Source of the DNA: Coregonus clupeaformis
Taxonomy: Eukaryota; Chordata; Actinopteri; Salmoniformes; Salmonidae
Direction: 5' to 3'
Assembly: GCF_020615455.1 (NCBI RefSeq)
Contig: NC_059220.1
Span: 63,621,735-63,685,734 of the forward strand
Length of the DNA stretch: 64,000 bases
How positions within the stretch are numbered: position 1 is the first letter of the stretch; each line of letters starts with the position of its first letter. Positions 45,888 to 58,500 of the stretch are shown one piece after another. The notes under the pieces were generated by a model. The model ran no database searches, was not told the origin of the DNA, and saw only the letters and a program-made list of their open reading frames with translations. A program made the position numbers and the translations under genes.

Positions 45888-45950
45888 TACATTACATTTA
45901 CATTTTCGTCATTTAGCAGACGCTCTTATCCAGAGCGACTTACAAATTGT
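45888..45950 (-). mobile_element. SINE tail fragment
   Basis: Antisense L2-type SINE tail (TTTAGCAGACGCTCTTATCC, AGAGCGACTTACAA). It directly abuts the hAT-type element; the head is absent. Confidence 0.85.
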
Positions 45951-46386
45951 CATCACAGTCGTATTGGCACTGAAAGGTATAGATAGTTAGACATAGAGCT
46001 GGTGCTAAACTGTAACATCCTGCTAAGTGACCAATAAAGGAGCTGCTATAGAAGGAGAAGGGATGCTATTGGTGCCAGAAGCAGACTCAGTCAAGACAGC
46101 CAATAGGCTACAGATGGGGACATGCATGGCTGTTCAATATTTACATTTGGTGCATTATCCCCCCCCCTTCCCCTGTACTGCTGTTTGGAAGCAGGTTGAG
46201 ACTAGGTGAGCCATGCATTGAGTCTGGATTTTGAAAACCTTAAGAAATGTTTTGTGAATCCAGACCCTGCAACTTTGGTATTAGGTAAGAGAATGCCACA
46301 AGGCCGGCTTGAGCAATGAACGGAAACGATGTGCAACAACTAGACAAACAGAGACACAGCCTGAGAGAAAGTCTGTTTGGGCCATC
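45951..46386. other. intergenic, no feature seen
   Basis: No gene or repeat recognised; a run of nine C lies at about 46160. Confidence 0.4.
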
Positions 46387-46387
46387 C

Positions 46388-46948
46388 AGACAGATCTGGG
46401 ACCAGGCAACTAGAGACAGATCTGGGACCAGGCAACTAGAGACAGATCTGGGACCAGGCAACTAGAGACAGATCTGGGACCAGGCTACTAGAGACAGATC
46501 TGGGACCAGGCAACTAGAGACAGATCTGGGACCAGGCTACTAGAGACAGATCTGGGACCAGGCAACTAGAGACAGATCTGGGACCAGGCAACTAGAGACA
46601 GATCTGGGACCAGGCAACTAGAGACAGATATGGGACCAGGCTACTAGAGACAGATCTGGGACCAGGCAACTAGAGACAGATCTGGGACCAGGCTACTAGA
46701 GACAGATCTGGGACCAGGCAACTAGAGACAGATCTGGGACCAGGCAACTAGAGACAGATCTGGGACCAGGCTACTAGAGACAGATCTGGGACCAGGCTAC
46801 TAGAGACAGACCTGGGACCAGGCAACTAGAGACAGACCTGGGACCAGGCAACTAGAGACAGACCTGGGACCAGGCTACTAGAGACAGATCTGGGACCAGG
46901 CTACTAGAGACAGATCTGGGACCAGGCAACTAGAGACAGATCTGGGAC
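46388..46948. repeat. 26-bp minisatellite, ~21.5 copies
   Basis: Unit AGACAGATCTGGGACCAGGC plus AACTAG; variants GCTACTAG and AGACCTGG. Copies of the CAACTAG and CTACTAG types alternate irregularly. Confidence 0.96.
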
Positions 46949-46989
46949 ACAGACAACACCAGTTAGACAGTTCTCAGTAGAAACAGAGC

Positions 46990-47076
46990 AGATGTTCAGG
47001 CTAGGGCCCATTGGTGTCAGTGTGCCCCATAGGGTCAAAACTATTGCGCTATAAAGGGGATAGGGTACCATTCAGG
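46990..47076. mobile_element. degraded foldback MITE
   Basis: GCGCTATAAAGGGGATAGGG and TACCATT match one arm of the repeat at 1097-1185; the other arm (GGGCCCATTGGTGTCAGTGT) is poorly preserved. Confidence 0.5.
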
Positions 47077-47095
47077 AGGTTTAGTCTTTGGACTG

Positions 47096-47234
47096 TACCG
47101 TCTGCATGGGCCGCGGCTTTTGTGGAGCGACGGGTAACGGCGCTTCGAGGGTGACTGTTGTCGATGTGTGCAGAGGGTCCCTGGTTCAAGCCCAGGTAGG
47201 GGCGAGGAGAGGGACGGAAGCTAAACTGTTACAC
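47096..47234 (+). mobile_element. possible tRNA-derived SINE (second type)
   Basis: Contains GAGGGTCCCTGGTTCAAGCC with a B-box-like GGTTCAAGCCC, and GGGCGAGGAGAGGGACGGAA, resembling a frequent salmonid repeat. The A box is unclear. Confidence 0.5.
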
Positions 47235-47236
47235 AA

Positions 47237-47425
47237 GGTCGAATTGAGTTTGTGCACACGCGCACTTCACACGTTCCCTAACGGAAATATGTAAATACAT
47301 ACTGCAACGCGCCAATAGGATCTCGCTAGCTTGTGCTTGTCTCTGCCCAACTCCCTGCTTGTTTTGCCCACTATGCTTCATTTGTTCCCACTGTAAACAA
47401 CACAGATGAACTATCTTGGTTACTT
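47237..47425. repeat. ~190-bp dispersed repeat, copy 2
   Basis: Matches 43668-43857 (TGCACACGCGCA, TTCCCTAACGGAAATATG, CTCGCTAGCTTGTGCTTG, TGCCCACTATGCTTCATTTG). It follows the SINE-like repeat directly. Confidence 0.7.
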
Positions 47426-48341
47426 ATACATATCTTTCTGTCTATGTTGGAACTTCCCCAGGCTTCCCAACTGTTTCGCGACGAGGCTAGCTTACAGCTA
47501 GCTGGCTAACTTTGGTTAAAAACAAACTAAATAGTGCTTTAAAATGCTTGTCAGTAATATGAATGTAATTTTGCAATGTATGCTATAGCAAATACATTAC
47601 CTTGATCTGCTTCCTCCATCCTTACGCTGTATGCTGTTTCTGCTATTATTTTTTGGTCAAAAAGCTTGCAGGTTCCCCACTTCTCTCCTGCAATTTTGTG
47701 CACTCACATGCTGCTAGGCAGTAGGGGTGGGGTCCTCTGTGACGTCAAGCCGTAGAAAGAGCACGTAGAAGTGTAAACAAGAGCCAGGCACGTGGTTAAT
47801 TTTTTCGCCATCAACTCCAGGGGGGTATCATATAAAGCGGAATCAATGGGTTAGTCAGCTCACTTGCCTTAATGTTTATTATTTTTATTTTTTTTAAGAT
47901 AAGCTTGAGATGAGCATGGTCTAATTGAGTCAACAACCAAAAACACATATCTAAGTTTAGCTTACCTAATGAACCAGAAAATCAACAGTTATTTATTTTT
48001 CTGTCTGTTTATCAAAGTTAGCTGGCTAACTCATTGAACCTGTTTTATAGTATACCCCTCAGTACATTAATCAAACTATCTATTTCAGCACACCAAGGCT
48101 GATAAACTAATATTTCATATTTTGTTATGGTGTTTTTCTTCATTTGCATGTAGGATAGCCTAATTGAGGTCTTTGAACATACTGTACATTAATGGATTGA
48201 ATGTGTGGCAGACTGATCTTCTAGACTATGTTCCAATCTGACCTGTAACCTAATTAATAGATAGACACAGAATATGAGACTTGACTCAGACTATAACCAT
48301 AGACTGCCTTGACCAGATCCATATATTAAGAAAGATCTAAA
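47426..48341. other. intergenic, no gene seen
   Basis: The first part may continue the preceding repeat. No coding region or RNA recognised. Confidence 0.35.
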
Positions 48342-48343
48342 TA

Positions 48344-49551
48344 CAGCACCTTCAGAAAGTATTCATACCCCTTGACTTATTCAACATTTTGTTGTATAAC
48401 AGCCTGAATTCAAAATTGATTAAATTGATTTTTCTCTCACCCATCTACCCACAATACCTCATAATGCCAAAGTGAAAACATGTTTTAAGAAATGTTTGCA
48501 AAGTTATTGAAAACGAAATAGAGAAATATCTAATTTACATAATTATTCAACCCCCTGAGTCAATACATGTTAGAATCAACTTTGCAAGCGATTACAGCAG
48601 TGAGTCTTTCTGGGTAAGTCTCTAAGAACTTTTCACACCTAGATTGTGCAACATGTGCCTATTATTCTTTTTACAATTCTTCAAGCTCTGCCAAATTGGT
48701 TGTTGATCATTGCTAGACAACCATTTTCAGGTTTTGCCATAGATTTTCAAGTAGATTTAAGTTGAAACAGTAAGTCGGCCACTCACTGTCTTCTTGGTAA
48801 GCAACTCCAGTGTAGATTTCACCCTGTGTTTTAGGTTATTTTCCTGCTGAAAGGTGAATTAATCTCCCAGTGTCTGGTGGAAAGCAGACTGAACCAGGTT
48901 TTCCTCTAGGCTTTTGCCTGTGCTTAGCTCCATTCTGTTTCTTTTTTATCCTGAAAAAGTGATACACCATCCAAAGTGATACACCATCCAAAGTGATACA
49001 CCATCCAAAGTGATACACCATCCAAAGTGCAATAATAACTTCACCATGCTCAAAGGGATATTCAATGTCTGTTTAAAAAAAAAAAATATTGACCCATCTA
49101 TCAATATATGCCTTTCTTTGTGAGGCATTGGAGAACCTCCCTGGTCTTTGTGGTTTAATCTGTGTTTGAAATTAATGCTCGAATGAGGGACGTTACAAAT
49201 AATTGTACTGTATGTGTGGGGTACAGAGATGAGGTAGTCATTCAAAAATCATGTTAAACACTACTACTGCACACAGAGTGAGTCCATCCAACTTATTATA
49301 CAACTTGTTAATCAAATTATTACTCCTGAACTTATTTAGGCTTGCCATAACAAAGGGGTTGATTACTTATTGACTCAAGACATTTCAGCTTTTCATTTTT
49401 AATTAATTTGTAAAAAATTCGAAAAGACAATTCCACTTTGACATTATGGGGTATTGTGTGTAAATATGAATTTAATCAATTTTAAATTCAGGCTGTAAGA
49501 CAACAACATTTTGAAAAAGTCAAGGTGTGTGAATACTTTCTGCAGGAACTG
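48344..49551 (-). mobile_element. Tc1-like transposon, complete ends, internally deleted (family G)
   Basis: TA at 48342-48343 and 49552-49553; ends CAGCACCTTCAGAAAGTATT (left) and CAGTTCCTGCAGAAAGTATT (right, read inward). No transposase frame survives; only scattered similarity remains on minus. A 17-bp tandem repeat sits where the central part is missing. Confidence 0.9.
48957..49024. repeat. 17-bp tandem repeat, four perfect copies, inside Tc1 family G
   Basis: AAAGTGATACACCATCC repeated four times, followed by AAAGTG. The short minus frame of Trp/Tyr/His repeats is a by-product. Confidence 0.97.
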
Positions 49552-50535
49552 TATTTTACTCTGGCCTTGACACACCTGCCATCATTCATCATTATTGATC
49601 TATTCATTCCCATTAAAATAAATAAAAATACATGCATTATAACCACAATAGACACAATTGTGTCCGTAGTACAACACACACATTTGAGCCATTTAAATGG
49701 AGAGAGACTGATTGTTTTGGGCATGCATATTTTATTACCCTCCCTCTCTCTCTGGATTTAGACCTGACAAGGCTTTAAATACACATGCCATTACCAGAAG
49801 CAGAGTCAGACACTGTGTCCTGGCTTAGTCCTTAATTTACTGACTTTGAAACAGGACACTGAACACTAGGCCTAACAATGCCACTCATTACTGTAACTGT
49901 GCTGTAAGTCAGTCAACTCTGTGAATCATGAAAGGCTTCCACCTGCTGGAGCAGCGTAGCAGGAGAAAGTTTCCATGGGATTACATTATCATAGGCTAGA
50001 ATAGATCAATATAAATTCCCATATTTTGTATGGATCTTTAACTTAAAAAAACAACAACAATGTAAAATCAGGTCTGACAATTAATAATGTATACCAAAAC
50101 GAATGTTTTATAGACTCCTGATGATGTTGACATAAACATATATGTATTACTATATCATTATACATTTATAAGCCAATTAATTAGGGCTACTTGTTTTGGT
50201 CCATTCATCAATAAAACCTCATTTGAATAGCTATATATTCCACTCAGTCACATTTGACTGTGTACATTTCCAAGCAATTAATATTTACTTATTTTGATTG
50301 TTATTGATTGAGTATAACATTATCTCTGATATAGCTGTGGTTTTTCACAAAATCTATTTTAACAAAAGATATAGCCTACATTTGGACTAAATTAGTTGTA
50401 GTTAATTGTATTATAAGTTTCTAATAAACAAAAGGGGTGATGTTGGATTATTTTTGTTGTTGTTGTTGAAAATAACGAAATAGTAGTGGGGGAAAAGTTG
50501 GTATGCAAAGAACCATGAAAGTGTTAATCATTCCC
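49552..50535. other. intergenic, no feature seen
   Basis: AT-rich, with no gene or repeat recognised. Confidence 0.4.
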
Positions 50536-50593
50536 TAACCTTAGACTCAACCCTAACCACACTGCTAACCTTATGCCTAACCCTAACCTTAAA
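50533..50593. repeat. degenerate CCCTAA-like block
   Basis: CCCTAACC appears four times with CTAACCTTA variants. It resembles telomere-type repeat by composition, but is short and irregular. Confidence 0.5.
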
Positions 50594-50607
50594 TTTAGAC
50601 CAAAAAG

Positions 50608-51218
50608 TAGTGGTGTAAAGTACTTAAGTAAAAATACTTTAATTTACTACTTAAGTAGGTTTTTGGGGTATCTTTACTTTACTTTACTTTACTATTTATA
50701 TATTTTTTAAACTTTCACTTCACTACATTCCTAAAGAAAATAATGTACTTTTTACTCCATACATTTCCCTGATCCCCAAAAGTACTCGTTAGATTTTGAA
50801 TGCTTAGCAGGAACGGAAAATGACCCAATTCAATTTATCAAGAGAACATCCCTGGTCATCCCACTGCCTCTGATCTGTTGGACTCACTAAACACAAAGGC
50901 TTCGTTTGTAAATTATGTCTGAGTGTTGGAGTGTGCCCCCTGGCTATCCATAAATAAATTAAAAACAAGAAAATTGTGCCATCTGGTTTGCTTAATATAA
51001 TTAATTTGAAATTATTTATACTTTTACTTTTGATACTGAAGTATATTTTAGCAATTACATTTACTTTTGATACATAAGTATATTTAAAACCAAATACTTT
51101 TAGACTTTTACTCAAGTAGTATTTTACTGGGTGACTTTCACTTTTACTTAAGTAATTTTCTATTAAGGTATATTTACTTTTACTCAAGTATGACATTTGG
51201 GTACTTTTTCCACCACTG
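50608..51218. mobile_element. hAT-type non-autonomous element ('AAGTACTTAAGTA' repeat)
   Basis: Ends TAGTGGTGTAAAGTACTTAA (left) and CAGTGGTGGAAAAAGTACCC (right, read inward). Flanks CCAAAAAG (50600-50607) and CCCAAAAG (51219-51226) agree in seven of eight. The interior has many TACTTAAGTA and ACTTTTAC motifs. A repeat of this type is widespread in teleosts. Confidence 0.8.
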
Positions 51219-51226
51219 CCCAAAAG

Positions 51227-51835
51227 CAACAACAACAAAAAATCAGGAATTTTTACGATTTGCCAATGTTGACTTTGTGGCTGTGGTAACCGGTAGGCTA
51301 TGTCACCACCACACCTTGTGCGTTAGATCACTTGTTGTACCTGTCCATTGGAATTAATATAAAACATACACGATAAGCGCACTTGATCTATTTGACGCAG
51401 TTAATACAAGGGGACTGTCACCCCGCTTGGAAGAAGGTATGAAAGGAGGACAAGGATGTATTGGTGAAGACAAGCAAAACCTAAGATGAAAAGCCACTCA
51501 AATAAAAGACGCCATGCTGTTAACCGCACCCCCATCTTCCTTTAAATGAGCCCCCACACAGCCCCCCTTCTCTGATCGAGGTGCATTGTGGGGAAAGTCG
51601 TTGCCATTCGACCTCTGCAGGCCTGCGCGGACGCAGCTAGAACCCTGAAATTCATTATGCGTTTAAAAGCTTTATTTATTTCCGCATAACCTACATACTC
51701 TCACCAGGAGGCCAAAGCGGAAAAAACGACAACCAGCCATTTAATTCGGATCCGTAACATAGAACACTTAAATAAATATAAATTAGTCGGTAGGAATATT
51801 GTTAAGAAAGTGGTAGATTTTAATATATTAAGAAA
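51227..51835 (+). promoter_or_regulatory. zbtb10: zbtb10 5' flank and 5' UTR (inferred)
   Basis: Region immediately upstream of the zbtb10 ATG; 51520-51630 is more C/G-rich (GCACCCCCATC, CCCCACACAGCCCCCC, CCTGCGCGGACGCAGC) and may hold the start site. No TATA box is placed with confidence. The last 100 bases are AT-rich. Confidence 0.4.
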
Positions 51836-52528
51836 ATGTCCGGAGAGAGAAACCGCAGGTCGCTGGCGTTCCGAGGAGGTGGATTAGCCGTAACCAGCTC
51901 CAGTGGTGTCGGTGGGGGCAACAGTAAAAGCTTGGAGGCCCAGGCCTGTCAAGACCGACATTTGAACGGGACCAGGCCAGATAAAGAAGAGGATAGGGAC
52001 CTGGGGGCAAAAGGACCATCGCAAGGGAGAGTGGAGGGTGGGGGGTCTGTCAGCGATAGCACAGAACCAGAGGCTGAGGAGGAAGAGGACCCGGAAGGGG
52101 GCAACTGGGCAGCCGGGGACGGAGAGGATCGTGTCGGTTGGGTGGCAGTAACTGTCGGAGAAGACGAGTCCAGGGAAGGGAACAGCCGGACAGCGGGTAA
52201 CTGCCTGAACAGCGAGGACGGCGCTGTCTTAGGCAGCGGTGGCACGGGATCCGAGGACAACAGAGGCGAAGCTGGCAGGAAGTCTTGGGTAGAAATGAGA
52301 CCGCAGACGCTACTCCAAAAACACTCCCAATTCCAAGCTTCATGGCTACAGGAGTTTCCATGGCTCACATTTTGTCAGGAGACGGGACTTATGTCTTGTT
52401 CCTGGTGTCACAACATTGCCACTAAAAACAACGACGAGCTGGTCAGAGGTAGTCGAAATTACAAGCGGCCCTTGCTGCTGAGACATCACCTGTCTTCTGA
52501 GCACGGGAGGAATGACCCGACAAAGCAG
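51836..52528 (+). CDS. zbtb10: zbtb10 coding exon 1
   Basis: The ATG at 51836 has A at -3. The exon encodes 231 residues and ends in phase 0 at the donor CAG|GTAAAG (52529). The ORF that runs on to 52582 is intron read-through. It carries the RNRRSLAFRGGG start and the Cys/His module. Confidence 0.87.
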
Positions 52529-55500
52529 GTAAAGTGTCATCCGCGTCATTTATGGTTTTCATTTTTAGTTGTCTGTAGCTAGCGAAGTTAGCAAATATTA
52601 TCTGAGAAACAAAATAGACAGCCAGCTAACCATACTAAGTGGCTACCTTAGCTAACTAACTAATTGGCTTGCTAAGCTTCTGTTTTAGGCACAGCTGACT
52701 TCGAGTAGCTTACTAGCCAGGCTAGTGCGACCTAACAGTTCCCTGGCAGTTTAATTTCCCCGCGAGAGGCTAGCTAGCTAGCTAGCTGGCTTCCTATTTC
52801 GCTAACTTTAGCTAGCTAATGTCACTTGCTAGTTTGAAACTGATGTTAATGTTTGATAGTAAATGGGAGCTAGCCTGATCCCATGTCAATCTAAATACCT
52901 ACAGCTCACGTGAATAAAATGTGATTAATGGTGACATTACTACAGAAACCAGTTACTAGTTAAACAAATCTGGCTAGTTCGAGTTAGCCTGTAGGCCAGT
53001 AACAGTGTGAGTCCCATTTAGCTTACAGTACTATTCTAAAAGTAATGGGTGGCTAGCTAGCTTCGCTTGTTATTTTACATTTCCATAGCCACAAGGACAG
53101 TACACATACTAGTTATCAGCAACTACCTTGGTTGATTGCTAGCTAGAGGTCGCCAAAGGGAAGGGCTTGACCCTATTAGCATTTGGGGAATTGAACCCCT
53201 GCCTACCCAACCACTCCTCTGTTCTGCTTTAAATGTCATTTTACTGGCTCGCTCACAGTAAAGAGCAGAATGTCCTCTGGCGCATTTCTCACTTCCTCCC
53301 CTTTGGGGCACCTAAATTAGAGGCATTGTGCTAGATGACTCCCCAAAATCCATAGATGGTGTGTCACAGGCTAGGTTGGACAGGAGGAGAGGTAAATCAA
53401 GTCCCAGCAGCTTGAGAGCTAGCTACCTCTACCCTTCCTCCCGGCCTCAGATGCAATTATTTCTGTGAATAGGTTACAATGGGACTCTAATGGGTACAAT
53501 TTGACTCTAATGGGTTCATATGTATGCAGGCAGCATCATGGGTCGGCACAGCAACATCTGACCTTGTCACCCCATCAATGTATGGATTAATGGGGGGAAT
53601 ATTATGGTATGGTTGTTTCATATCATATAATTAAATAGCCATACATTGTCAGATTGTATGTAGAGGAGAACTGAAACCATTATACCCTCTTGAAAGACCA
53701 TCACCAAGGGTTATTCCCGCTGTTAGCTTGATATCAAACATTGATTAGCCTACTTGGTGAAATTACCAATGTGAAAAGGATTAATATGTTAATATTGATG
53801 CAAATAAATCACATATTTGGAATAGTCCTGACCATAGGACATATGAAACCGCTTCTGGACGAGATGAAACATTTCACTTGACTTGTGTATGTACAAAAAC
53901 TGTCAGACTCCTCTACTACACAATTACAAAGCAATTACTAAAATCCTATCTAACAACATGTTGTGACTAGTAATTAGGCTACAGTGTTTTTACACAGGGT
54001 TAAAGGGTAGTCACAGTAGTGTATGTATGTATGTATGTATGTATGTATGTATGTATGTATGTATGTATGTATGTATGTATGTATGTATGTATGTATGTAT
54101 GTATGTATGTATGTATGTATGTGAACTACAGATCCCAGTTACCAAATGGATATCTATCACTTCCTATCCTGACTCTGATTAAAGCTGTCAGGGGAATTAA
54201 GAGCATGCAGCCACAATTTGACTCTTCATTTGTCAGTGAAACGCAAGAGGATTGGATCACACTGCATGGCTAGTTCCTTCCGTCCAATCCACTAACTTGT
54301 ACACATCACGAATTAAGAAGGAAATCCAGTGAGAGGAGAGATTAGAGCAGATGAAGCAGTAGTCCTCCTCCCTAGAAACAAGACGACCCCGGATGGTTGG
54401 CAACAAGACCCTGGCATGAGTTTAGATGTTAAGGAGAGGGAGGGACACGACAGACACCACCTGCCTTATCCACCGTGTATTTAAACACTTTGCTATAGCC
54501 TCATTTCACGTCGAGGCATATTTTTTTATATGGTTTTAGATGGTCTTTAAAATCTCTTACATTTCTGTAATTTATTTAAGGTCAAAGTTAAATATATGCA
54601 AATGAGGTTTTCCCTGTGGTGTTTTCCCCGTATATAATAGTAGCCTAATACTGTTTGAATATTAACTGTGTGAACTGCATTGTAGCAGCACATGAATATG
54701 GCATCATTATTTTCTTCACCTAATTCCAGACCAAAGTCGTGCCCAGCTGCGTGGCTAACCTAACTCGATTAGCTCTGCTATAGCGAGGACACACAGACCA
54801 AAGCAGCTGTGGCTGACTGACTGTGGGTCTGTGGGTCTCATACATACAGCCTGGGTCTGGGCTGTACAGTTCTGGTCTATACAGCACCACCATACAGCCC
54901 TGGGTTGGGTCGGGGTAGTGTTCGGCCCTCGGAGTGGGCCGAGGGGGCTCCTCTTATCTCTTGTCTGCAGATGCTTCACCCTGTGAAATAGATGTGTATT
55001 GGGGGTGCAGGCCAAGGAAGTGTAGAGAGGGGTGGGGAGGGAGAGAATTCTTCCCAGGAATCCTTCAACCCTATGAGGAGCCCTTTGCATTGTTGAGAGG
55101 CCTGGCTCCCCTCCACACACCTTAGGGTCATTCACACTGCTGTAGTAGTGTTCTGTCATCTGGGAGACGGTCGGGTTAGGGGAGGTGTGGAGCTAGCTGG
55201 CCTCAGGATGGTAGATGGATGTTAGAGGAACAGGGGTGTTTGTGTGTATTTGGGGTGAATAGAGGAAGGGCAAGGGTAAACAGAAACTGGTGGTGTTGTC
55301 TCTGAGAACAATGTTACTGATCATTTTGTGTGTGTGGCCTCATTAGCCAGGGCTCTCGTTGCCCGCATGGCCCTTGGTTTGTTTTGGTGTTGTGAGATAT
55401 CGTTCTGAGAATTTTACTCTAAGGGCATGGTAAGAGATTATAGTACATCACAGGATATCCATTGGTAGGTAGGCTATGTATTGAAGTAGTTTCAGTCAGC

Positions 55501-58500
55501 TATTTTAATAAAGGCAACATCGATAGTAGTAACCTATACATAGCATAAGGATGCAGATGGAATTTATTTTAGATGACCAACTCTCTCATCAACGACCCCT
55601 GCCCCTGTACACTTATTATTCCACCACTAACTATCTCTAGGCCTGGCTCACAACAAATGGCCACGTCAGAGGTGGATATTGTCACCATGATGTTCTCTTT
55701 TGGACCCAGCCAGTCAGCCAGAGCAGTGTGAGAGACCTGCCGATCCAGCAGCATCCGCTCTCCAACAGCACTAACACACTGTAACACGTGGCACATCTGG
55801 AGGAATGATGAAGGATGAACCGAGCTGGAGCAGGAGAGACGAGGGAGTCCTAGCCTGACTCCATAGCTCCGTATTGCAGCCCATCTCACAGAGCCTACAT
55901 GCAGTACTGTAGCAGGCCTGTACCCCAACCATTGTGACCAGTCTGGGTTACTGGGTCAGTTAACGGCGTCAATAACAGGACGTATCCCCACCATTGTGAC
56001 CTGTCAGTTCTGGTGTCAAGACCACCCAGTGAACGCTACTGGGTTAAAGATGGTAAAGATGAATCTTTATGCAACCAGGAAGTAGGCCTAGGTCATTTTT
56101 TTTAGGGGGTAGATCAGCTTTAATATTGCAGATAGTGTGGCTTCTATCAAAGTAATTGTCTGCATCATTTCCAATCCCCCATATATACATTCAGACTTTT
56201 TCCACATTTTGTTACGTTACAGCCTTATTCTAAAAATTTTATTTTTAATTTTTTAAACAACCTAAACACACAGGAACTCTGGAGCTCTGTCACAGTGACC
56301 ATCAGGTTCTTGGTCACCTCTCTGACCAAGGCCCTTCTCCCGCGATTGCTCAGTTTGGCCCGGGCAGCCAGCTCTAGGAAGAGTCTTGGTGGTTCCAAAC
56401 TTCTTCCATTTAAGAATGATGGAGGCCACTGTGTTCTTAGGGACCTTCAATGCTGCAGAAATTTTTTGGTACCCTTCCCCAGATCTGTGCCTCGACAAAA
56501 TCCTGTCTCGGAGCTCTACGGACAATTCCTTCGACCTCATGGCTTGGTTTTTGCTCTGACATGTACTGTCAACTGTGGGACTTTATACAGTGAGGGGGAA
56601 AAAGTATTTGATCCCCTGCTGATTTCGTACGTTTGCCCACTGACAAAGACATGATCAGTCTATAATTTTAATGTTAGGTTTATTTGAACAGTGAGAGACA
56701 GAATAACAACAAAAAAATCCAGAAAAACGCATGTCAAAAATGTTATGAATTGATTTGCATTTTAATGAGGGAAATAAGTATTTGACCCCTCTGCAAAACA
56801 TAATAATAATAATAATAATAATAATATGCCATTTAGCAGACGCTTTTATCCAAAGCGACTTACAGTCATGTGTGCATACATTTTTACGTATGGGTGGTCC
56901 CGGGGATTGAACCCACTACCCTGGCGTTACAAGCGCCATGCTCTACCAGCTGAGCTACAGAGGACCACAAGGTACAGTTCTTGGTGGCAAAACCCTTGTT
57001 GGCAATTAGAGGTCAGACGTTTCTTGTAGTTGGCCACCAGGTTTGCACACATCTCAGGAGGGATTTTGTCCCACTCCTCTTTGCAGATCTTCTCCAAGTC
57101 ATTAAGGTTTCGAGGCTGACATTTGGCAACTCGAACCTTCAGCTCCCTCCACAGATTTTCCATGGGATTAAGGTCTGGAGACTGGCTAGGCCACTCCAGG
57201 ACCTTAATGTGCTTCTTCTTGAGCCACTCCTTTGTTGCCTTGGCCGTGTGTTTTGGGTCATTGTCATGTTGGAATACCCATCCACGACCCATTTTCAATG
57301 CCCTGGCTGAGGGAAGGAGGTTCTCACCCAAGATTTGACGGTACATGGCTCCGTCCATCGTCCCTTTGATGCAGTGAAGTTGTCCTGTCCCCTAAGCAGA
57401 AAAACACCCCCAAAGCATAATGTTTCCACCTCCATGTTTGACAGTGGGGATGGTGTTCTTGGGGTCATAGGCAGCATTCCTCCTCCTCCAAACACGGCGA
57501 GTTGAGTTGATGCCAAAGAGCTCGATTTTGGTCTCATCTGACCACAACACTTTCACCCAGTTCTCCTCTGAATCATTCAGATGTTCATTGGCAAACTTCA
57601 GACGGGCCTGTATATGTGCTTTCTTGAGCAGGGGGGCCTTGCGGGCGCTGCAGGATTTCAGTCCTTCACGGCGTAGTGTGTTACCAATTGTTTTCTTGGT
57701 GACTATGGTCCCAGCTGCCTTGAGATCATTGACAAGATCCTCCGTGTAGTTCTGGGCTGATTCCTCACCGTTCTCATGATCATTGCAACTCCACGAGGTG
57801 AGATCTTGCATGGAGCCCCAGGCCGAGGGAGATTGACAGTTCTTTTGTGTTTCTTCCATTTGCGAATAATCGCACCAACTGTTGTCACCTTCTCACCAAG
57901 CTGCTTGGCGATGGTCTTGTAGCCCATTCCAGCCTTGTGTAGGTCTACAATCTTGTCCCTGACATCCTTGGAGAGCTCTTTGGTCTTGTCCATGGTGGAG
58001 AGTTTGGAATCTGATTGATTGATTGCTTCTGTGGACAGGTCTTTTATACAGGTAACAAGCTGAGATTAGGAGCACTCCGTTTAAGAGTGTGCTCTTAATC
58101 TCAGCTCGTTACCTGTATAAAAGACACCTGGGAGCCAGAAATCTTTCTGATTGAGATGGCGTCAAATACTTATTTCCCTCATTAAAATGCAAATCAATTT
58201 ATAACATTTTTGACATGCGTTTTTCTGGATTTTGTTGTTGTTATTCTGTCTCTCACTGTTCAAATAAACCTACCATTAAAATTATAGACTGATAACTTAT
58301 TTGTCAGTGGGCAAACGTACAAAATCAGCAGGGGATCAAATACTTTTTTCCCTCACTGTATAGACAGGTGTGTGCCTTTCCAAATCATGTCCAATCAATT
58401 GAATTTGCCACAGGTTCGAGTCTCATAGCAAAGGGTCTGAACACTTATGTAAATAAGGTATTTCTGTTTTTTATTTGTAATACATTTGCAAACATTTCTA

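Larger units (their letters stand above)
56588..58358 (-). mobile_element. Tc1-like transposon, complete ends (family C), nested
   Basis: Flanked by TA at 56586-56587 and 58359-58360, inside the family A element. The ends are long inverted repeats (CAGTGAGGGGGAAAAAGTAT left; CAGTGAGGGAAAAAAGTATT right, read inward). Length 1771 bp because of a nested SINE. Confidence 0.94.

Noticed and set aside
46388..46948. CRISPR-like appearance of 26-40 bp repeats
   Set aside because: Units are contiguous without unique spacers and the context is vertebrate; ordinary minisatellites.
50533..50593. Interstitial telomere repeat marking a chromosome fusion
   Set aside because: Only about four irregular CCCTAA-like motifs; too short and degenerate for that claim.
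51949..52549. Minus ORFs over zbtb10 exon 1
   Set aside because: Antisense shadows of a GC-rich coding exon.
53123..53311. Minus ORF in zbtb10 intron 1
   Set aside because: Short, no recognisable motif, no splice context.
54755..55928. Minus ORFs of 134 and 119 residues in zbtb10 intron 1
   Set aside because: No family signature and biased, low-confidence composition; cannot be supported without transcript data.
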